From contig NMRB01002223.1 of assembly GCA_002633025.1 (NCBI GenBank), positions 1 to 64,000 on the forward strand: a stretch of DNA of 64,000 nt. The letters are read 5' to 3'. Positions 57,701-64,000 of this stretch are shown in pieces; position 1 is the first letter of the stretch; the number at the start of each line of letters is the position of its first letter. The position numbers and the translations under genes are program-made. The stretch is from Notospermus geniculatus. Lineage: Eukaryota; Nemertea; Pilidiophora; Heteronemertea; Lineidae. The notes under the pieces were generated by a model, which ran no database searches, had not been told where the DNA came from, and saw only the letters and a program-made list of their open reading frames with translations.

Positions 57701-59475
57701 TGTTGCAGATATCAATGAATTTCAATGTACATTGTATTTTAAAATGATATTTCAAAAATTCAAAATTTTACACAATGAGTGGAGTATCCCTTTAAGTATC
57801 TTTGATTTAATATCTTTCAAAGTCAAACTGACAAATACTTGCTTGTTTCAAAGCAACCTGTAGAAATAGATTATGTACAATTGTATATTTTTTCAGTGAA
57901 GACCAAGATGATCCACAGGAAATCCTTAAAACCTTTTGTCAGCATTACCTGTTGGGCAGGCGTCTTGATATTAATAACCCCTCCGAGCTCATTGAGGGCG
58001 ATGTGGTGGACATATTTGTCAGCAGAGGTGTCGAGCTTGCCCTGTCTAGTTTTAACGAGCTGATGCAGCCTGGACTTGACCGACGATTGCCCCTGAGGGT
58101 AAATTTTATAGCCGAAGAGGCAGATGACCTCGGTGGACCGAGGCAAGAATTCTTGACTCTTATCCACAGATACATAATGGAGACATATTTCAANCGCTTT
58201 CACTTTCATCAGTAACATACTAAATATTGTTGCAGCACTTTGCCTGACGCAGAATGGCCCACCACCCAAATTTTTTAGTACCCAAGAAGTGAACTGCCTG
58301 CTTAACGAAACACCAACTGCGGAAGTTGAGCAGTTCAGTGCAGGGCTGGGACTGTATGGTATTAAGCAAGTAAGTTCAACAACTCTGTTGTAAAGGTAAA
58401 AACTTCTTGAAGATAGTTCCTTATCACAGGAGATTGCATCAAACCTGGTATCTTTAAAGCCGCACTGTATTGAATTCAGAAAGTGCTTACGTCCTCCGAC
58501 GTTAGTGTAAAGTGTACTATGCTCTATGTGGATGCATTAGAGCTCAGCCTGCTATTTTTTCGATGCCGTGCTAAAAACTAAGCATTGATTTTTTGAAGTA
58601 CTTCTGGAGACCTTCAGGAGGCTATGAGACTCGTACCTGCAGTCTCTTGTTGAAAATTTGAAAATACCGTAAAATTCAATACTGTGATGCTTTAAGATAT
58701 CAGGTTCTCATGTTTCCCAGCACCACTGATGTAGGACAAATTGATATGTTGTTTTGTTTTCAGTTACTCACTGCCAAGCCCATTTTGTTGAAGTTCTTCA
58801 ACGCTGATATGGACAAACCTACAGAACTGACTACTCCAGCTTTGCTGCGGCTTCTCACACCAACGTATGCCGAACAAGGCAGCAGTAGGAGGGAAAGACA
58901 GAAGAGTTCGTACAATACATTCGTGGCTTACCTCAGAGAAGTTGCAGGTAAGCATTCTATGCATGTATTGATTTTATTAGACCAAAGTTTACCCTGATTG
59001 TCCAGCTATTGAAGATGCATTACAAAGTGTTGCAAATGCATTTCATAATCCTCTGAATAAAAAAGTCACCTTTGCAGTCCCATTCAATGAGTCTCCATTG
59101 CATCCTCATGCTAATTTTTGCACTGACTGCCATTCATAAATGAATACCTTTTTCTTGGTCTCTTCAGGGGGACGGAGGCAAAATTTTGCAGCAACAGATG
59201 GTCAACCACCACCGCTCACCTTGGGTGACATACTTCGATTTGTAACTGGTTGTAACCAGATTCCCATGTTTGGTTTCTGTCCTTCACCATCGATTGTATT
59301 TGTGGAGAGTGAGTCCTTTCTGGCAACCTCTTCAACATGTACGAATATGCTCAAGTTGCCAATCTCGAAAGTGGGCACAGACAGAACCAGGGAGGAAGCG
59401 TTCACGCTGTTGGATTTATCCTTTGCGAGTGTTCACTTTCAGAAAGAAACGCCCTGCAGATCTGATGATATCTGA
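54739..59475 (+). CDS. HECT-type E3 ubiquitin ligase (G2E3-like)
   Basis: Nine exons: 54739-55021, 55415-55494, 55636-55684, 55855-56017, 56403-56682, 57047-57279, 57897-58369, 58764-58947 and 59168-59475. All have GT-AG junctions in matching phase except for one surplus base in exon 7, where an N (58194) lies. Without it the protein has 683 residues. Residues 1-135 are a Ser/Thr/Gly-rich leader. A conserved block of unknown function follows (about 138-260), then a small C-x2-C...H-x4-C finger (CTDC...HKETC, about 264-285) and three 16-residue repeats (about 309-356). The HECT module (about 425-683) has GGPRQEF, GPPPKFF and the acceptor cysteine in SSTCTNMLKLP near residue 639. It is shorter than classical HECT domains, like the divergent G2E3-type ligases expanded in invertebrates. 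ATG follows an acceptor-like TTTCAG, so an upstream noncoding exon is possible. Confidence 0.88.
57116..57259 (+). repeat. 48-bp coding repeat, 3 copies
   Basis: Three in-frame units encode LAPLTAPERGPTV preceded by Q(H/Q)P. Copies are almost identical, differing mainly at CAGCAG/CAGCAC, so expansion is recent. Confidence 0.95.
57436..57795. mobile_element. MITE with TTAA flanks in HECT intron 6
   Basis: TTAAAGGGAGACCCCACTCA at the left and, inverted, TTAAAGGGATACTCCACTCA at the right, then CATTGTGTAA/TTGTAAGC words. TTAA at both ends suggests a piggyBac-like or similar target. Confidence 0.75.
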
Positions 59476-59768
59476 GGCTATTCAATGATTCACAAAGATT
59501 TCAGAAGGTCACTTACCATCTTTGCCAATAGTAAGAGTGCCGAGAGCCTTTGTGTCCATGTTGTGTGGAGGGAATAATTGGTATTTTCATCTCTCTCTTT
59601 TTGATTTAGTCACCTGACCTGTCATAACAAGAGCTTGTAATTTCTAGTTTTACATTTTTATGCTGGAGATGGCATGTGTGCAATTTCAGTTGTGCTTGGC
59701 ATAAGTGCAATATTCTGTTTTACTTCCAATGTTCAATTACTCTTTTTGTTGAACGACTGACCTTTGTA

Positions 59769-60093
59769 CAGGAGAATGGGACCCAATGTACAGCTAACTT
59801 TTAAATGGTTGGATTTACACCCCACAAATGTATTATCAACAGATAGAAACATGGCGCCTCGTAATCATATGAGCATGTTTTTAGTAATTGGAAATGGTAT
59901 TTTTATGTATTTTCACCCATTTTGTGTTAATTTACATAAAAAAATGTCATTTCTTATTACAAAACTACTGAAAACAATTAAGAACATGCTTGTCTGCTTC
60001 TGAGGCACCATGTTTCTATCTGTTGGTAATACATTTATGGGGTGTAAATCCAACCATTTAAAAGTTAGTTGTACATCGGGTTCCATTTTCCTG
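59769..60093. mobile_element. 325-bp hairpin element, TA-flanked
   Basis: Arms of about 90 bp start CAGGAGAATGGGACCC and CAGGAAAATGGAACCC (inverted) and include ATAGAAACATGG. The right flank to about 60200 also matches the outer arm of the 39346 element. Confidence 0.85.
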
Positions 60094-60424
60094 TACAAAG
60101 CTCAGTCGTTGCATCAGCTGACGTCAGCTAAAGTCAGTTACAAAAGTTCAAACGCGAATGTCTCAAAGCGCTCAAGGGTGTCAAGGTGGCACTCGGCGGA
60201 TTCTGAATCTCTGTCATTTGGAGATACAAAAAATGCAAAAGAATTGCTGTTATTCAAAATGTCACACTTTTTCGTTCTGCGTCCGGACTAACTAGGAGGG
60301 AAGCTCTCTCTGGTGATTGAATAGTTTTGAAGCCCATTATCTTGGTATGCACATATCAATTAAGTGGATCCTTATGATGTTTGGGGCATTTAGTCACAAA
60401 ATCTACAGGGGTGCCATTGGTCTG

Positions 60425-60575
60425 ACTCGTGATGTCACTTGTGCTCAGTGAATGACCATGGTCGTCACTGTGGAGAATTCTGTAACCACTGTACATGTAT
60501 TGTCAACAGGGCATAGGGCTTATTCATTGCACTTGTGCAGCAATATTCACAATGAGCACAAGTGACATCACTAAT
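60425..60575. repeat. Short inverted-repeat element
   Basis: GTGATGTCACTTGTGCTCA at about 60430 pairs with TGAGCACAAGTGACATCAC at about 60554. Confidence 0.7.
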
Positions 60576-60599
60576 TCATCGAAACAGTGATAAAGATCG

Positions 60600-61758
60600 A
60601 TTATTTTTTTATATTAAAAAACTATTTTTAATAAAAATGGCAGAAATTATTTTTCTCAACATACTTGTTTTTTGTTTTTACCCTTTCCCACCCAAACTCG
60701 CTAACTGGCGAAATGTACAGGCTGGGCCATATCAAGTCTACATGTTTCTGTTCCTTCATCTGATTGGAAGGGGTGGGTTTATGACTGATGGAAATTCCGC
60801 TGAACTCCCCACAATTTTGGTTGCCCTTGGACTCAAATCAACAGTTTAAGTCAACAATCAAGGGAGGGACAATTTTCAGACGTTCTTTCTTCACGTTCTT
60901 GGCATTGACGCATGGAAATTACTTAACAAGGCGCACGCTGGGCGTGGCGAATAACCAGGTTTTCGAAGTGGCGGCGTGAATAAAATGAGGTAGAGGCAGA
61001 TAGAGCCGAATATTTACACACAGGTTGAGATCATCACAAAGAATGTACATATCAAATATCAGCAATTCTCGGTCAAGTCGTTCCCATGTTACGACATTTT
61101 GATGCTTTTTGGGTAATGCTGCCTGGCGGCCATATTGGATGTCCGATCAGCCTGAAACTTGGTATTTCAGAAGGTGTCCCTCTAGTACACATATATGCAA
61201 GGTACGAAGTTGGTAGCTGAAATAACGATGAAATGTCCCAAGTTCATAACTTTTGCAGAACTTTGACCTCTGTGACCTTGAAAAGTAGGTCAAATGAAAA
61301 ACCCGGGTATTATGTTATGTATCGTCATTAGATATACCTGTATATATGTATCGTCATTAGATATATGATAAAAATTTGGTGACGATCCGTCCATTTGTTC
61401 AGGAGAAATAGCACTTTTTCTGTTTTCACATTTAGCCCCCTATTGGCCAAACCTTGAATCGAATGACGCTGAATATCGAAAGGAAACAACGTCTACTTAC
61501 AAGCAACATGTCCCAAAAATTTCAAAAGAAAATCTCAAGTCGTTTTTAAGTTATCAGGCGGACAAGAGAAAAGCGACCGCCCGCCACTTTCGGTAATTTA
61601 ATAACCAGGACTTTCTTCGAAAACAACCTGGTTAAAAAGTTTAGTTATGAAAGTCAGGAAGAAACAAAATTATGAAATGGTTCTTTTAACACCCAGTGCA
61701 TATGTACCGGGTATGGATTCCAATGCGAGTTCACAGTGCATACTAGTAATAGCATCAT
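60600..61758. other. Spacer with a Helentron-like repeat fragment
   Basis: 61060-61430 is an inverted fragment of the family at 35135 and 46347 (GGCGGCCATATTGGATGTCC; TGACCTCTGTGACCTTGAAA). No gene is seen. The HECT and integrase genes converge across this spacer. Confidence 0.7.
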
Positions 61759-63521
61759 TCACTGTCCATCGTTTTCTGATCTTGTCAGTGCGTGAACACG
61801 CACCCTCAACCTCTGATAGGTTTCTATGCCATACATATCCTCTGGATCTGTGGGGTCAAACTCCTCATGAAGTGAATGGACATCAAGCTCGGCAATGGGA
61901 ATGTCTGTGTTGACAACAACCACTTCATCATCATCATCATCAGGCAGGGGTGCATTCAGATCCAGGCCATAACGAGCAGTTTCTTCCTGCAAAATGAATG
62001 AGAAACAATAGGTTGAAAAAGAAATGATAGGTTTGCTATGCTAGGCGTGGGTTCGAATGTTGGTCGAAAAAACATTTGGCAATAAAGTTTACAGAACAAC
62101 AACAATTTATTCAAGACTCTGGCTACGGTAAACCTGGAATTAGTGAAAATGTTTGCTAGTTGGAAATTTTTGCTAAAGCCTGTTGTCTGCGAAAATAAAA
62201 AGCTGCAAATAGTTATGGTTCAATTGACTTACTTAACTGAAGGACTACCAACAATTAGCAAAAATATAAAGCATTGAAAGAGGGGCTTTTTATCAATTAG
62301 CGAAAATCTGAAGTAGCGAAAGTATTCAGCTCTACAGTATCTGACTTTTTAAAATGTCTCTCACCTCATCCATGTTTTCGAAATATTCTTTCGCAATGTG
62401 GTAGTTGTCAGAAGCAATGTTGCACAAACCCCTGATGAACAATTGTCTTGGTGTAGCATTGCCAGCTGTCCTTATTTTGTGATTGTTCCAAAGGCCCTGG
62501 TACCTGCACAATGCCAGATTGATCCTTGGTTGAAAGACAAAGTGAAGGCAGAAAATGTCAACATCATCATCAGGGTCAAGAATGCTTTGGTCTTCTAGGT
62601 GAACGAACAGTGCGTAGAAAGTGGACAACACAGCTGAATAAACGTCTCTCCACAGCCTCTCGATTCTTGCATTGTGGACACTCCTACCACAGATGAAAGA
62701 ACCACGGTTTGGGCCCCTTAGTGGATGAGACAGCATCCACAGCGCCACATCTCTATTTTCAACACCTTTATCGGCCCGGACTCTGGATGGCAATCCCCAT
62801 GTTTGAACAGCTTCTTCAAAGGCCATCATTACACTGGTAGACTTGTTATCTGTGTGGCACTTGAGAAAAACCACAAGCCTGCTGTAGCCGTCAATGCCAC
62901 CATGGATGACAAACTTCCACCTGAAAAAAAATTTACATCACCCACGTATAATCTCTTAACAATTCACTGAGAAATGTCTTTTAAAAATTGGGTGTCATCG
63001 ATCAATTTTTGAAGATTTCTGCATTTTTCTTCAACTGAACAATAGACGGTTTAAAGTGTCTGTTAATCCACCTACTGTTCCGGTGTAGAAAATCACCAAT
63101 TTCTCAAAAATTTACCGTTCACACCCAATTTTTTCATACTTCTCTATGGTTTGGCCATCACCACATTTCTGCCAAGTTTCAAGCATTTCTCACAGTTATT
63201 TCTGCAATTTCTGGCAAAACGTAATGCATTTTCCCATTTGTTTTTACCCTCAGCGCCGAAATGGCCGATTTTCGAAAGGGGCCAAAAGTAAACCAAGAAA
63301 TAATTCGCTCCAGGAAACGAAAATTTACCGAATGAGTTTATGGTTCCCATCTATATGCCACAAAGAAAGCGGTGACCGGACACAATATTTCCTCCGCCTG
63401 ATATTACGAATGTGTTTGATTGCTCTGCCGTTCGGGTCAACGCGCCACATTGAGGAACGCAATCTGTGCTGCTGTACTCTGATTCCTTGACTACGGAGAT
63501 CCCCATCAACACTTCGATATC
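61759..63521 (-). CDS. IS3-like integrase gene, 3' exons
   Basis: Exons 63521-63329, 62920-62365 and 61986-61759 join in frame (phases 2 and 0) with GT-AG introns. The first exon enters in phase 1, so upstream exons lie beyond the visible part. GYRSVDGDLRSQGIRV resembles the HTH preceding IS3-family integrase cores. D in LWHIDGNHKL, D in RVRADKGVEN and E in HNARIERLWRDV give a DDE triad with about 36 residues between the last two. A C-terminal segment and an acidic tail (PDDDDDEVVVV) follow. This matches eukaryotic integrase-core proteins of the kind placed in IS3EU-type DNA transposons. The triad and reading frames are intact. It may be a live transposase or a host gene derived from one. Confidence 0.8.
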
Positions 63522-63529
63522 CTGGAAGC

Positions 63530-64000
63530 AAAAAAAATTACATTGTAAACATATATGTAAACTACACTGTACTACATGTAGGTTTTGTTTTAGAAATTTG
63601 TTACTTTCACAACTTGACAAGGGAAATTTGCAGTCGCATGACGCTCAGAAGGTGAGCCTCAATGAACTTAGATGACACCAGAAGAGAATGGAAGAGATCG
63701 TTTCAGATTTAACAATAGACAGACAATATTGAAACTGACAAACATTTGGTCTCAACCTGCCAAGCTGAGAGCGTCATGCATGTCATGTGACTACTTTTGC
63801 CAGAGTAGGTCACATATGTGAATAGTTAGTACTATATATGTTCTGATGTCACATGTGAAATTTCAAACTTTCATTTTCAAAATGCTGCATGGTACTTTGG
63901 TAGGGACTTGGTCACTTTCCTCTGTGATGATGTAATGCCTCTTTAATTTCACATGCTGTTTAGCAAGTCCCTCAAGGTATTTTAGTCACTATACGACAAT
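63530..64000. other. Window end, no feature recognised
   Basis: Upstream of the first visible integrase exon. I could not identify the preceding exon here. Confidence 0.4.

Noticed and set aside
61759-63521. Bacterial IS3 contamination
   Set aside because: The frame is split by two GT-AG introns and lies in continuous eukaryotic repeat-rich DNA.

Overview
The window is nuclear DNA from a marine invertebrate, most likely a deuterostome such as an echinoderm, hemichordate or cephalochordate. All cellular genes are split by GT-AG introns, intergenic DNA is long and AT-rich, transposon relics are dense, and words such as TACATGTA and TAGGCCTA recur. A BCMA/TACI-type receptor gene favours a deuterostome. 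I cannot name the species. Single N bases and one gap (about 54466-54529) mark assembly uncertainty.

Layout. 1-8.2 kb: minisatellite, palindromic elements, a tRNA-derived SINE and a candidate distal promoter (4575) for the next gene. 8.2-10.3 kb (+): a four-coding-exon type I membrane receptor with two six-cysteine repeats spaced like BCMA/TACI. 11.9-13.4 kb (-): 3' exons of a carboxylesterase-fold enzyme with a hydrophobic, probably GPI-anchored tail. 14.3-23.2 kb: a MITE, then a foldback element (15259-23018, 8-bp target duplication) carrying a near-intact BEL/Pao LTR retrotransposon (15846-22616, 5-bp duplication). 23.6-27.3 kb: transposase-like pieces, including a C2H2 zinc-finger plus CACTA/EnSpm-like transposase relic (-). 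28-32.5 kb: little recognisable. 32.5-51.4 kb: a dispersed three-exon gene for a small secreted ShKT plus PAN-like protein, whose introns hold most of the repeats, among them two Helentron-like non-autonomous elements, a SAP-domain repeat family and a mariner-type element with a Tc1-like element and a giant AT-rich palindrome inside it. 52-54.6 kb: a 118-bp tandem array split by a MITE, a TAGGCC palindrome field and a G-rich tandem repeat with the gap. 54.7-59.5 kb (+): a nine-exon HECT-type E3 ubiquitin ligase. 61.8-63.5 kb (-): 3' exons of an intron-bearing IS3-like integrase gene convergent with the HECT gene.

How it fits together. The receptor, esterase and ShKT/PAN protein are ordinary secreted or surface host genes with no evident functional link. 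The HECT ligase and the integrase face each other and may be one mobile or formerly mobile unit (hypothesis). The repeats give a relative chronology: at several sites the pre-insertion sequence can be inferred from a second copy in the window.
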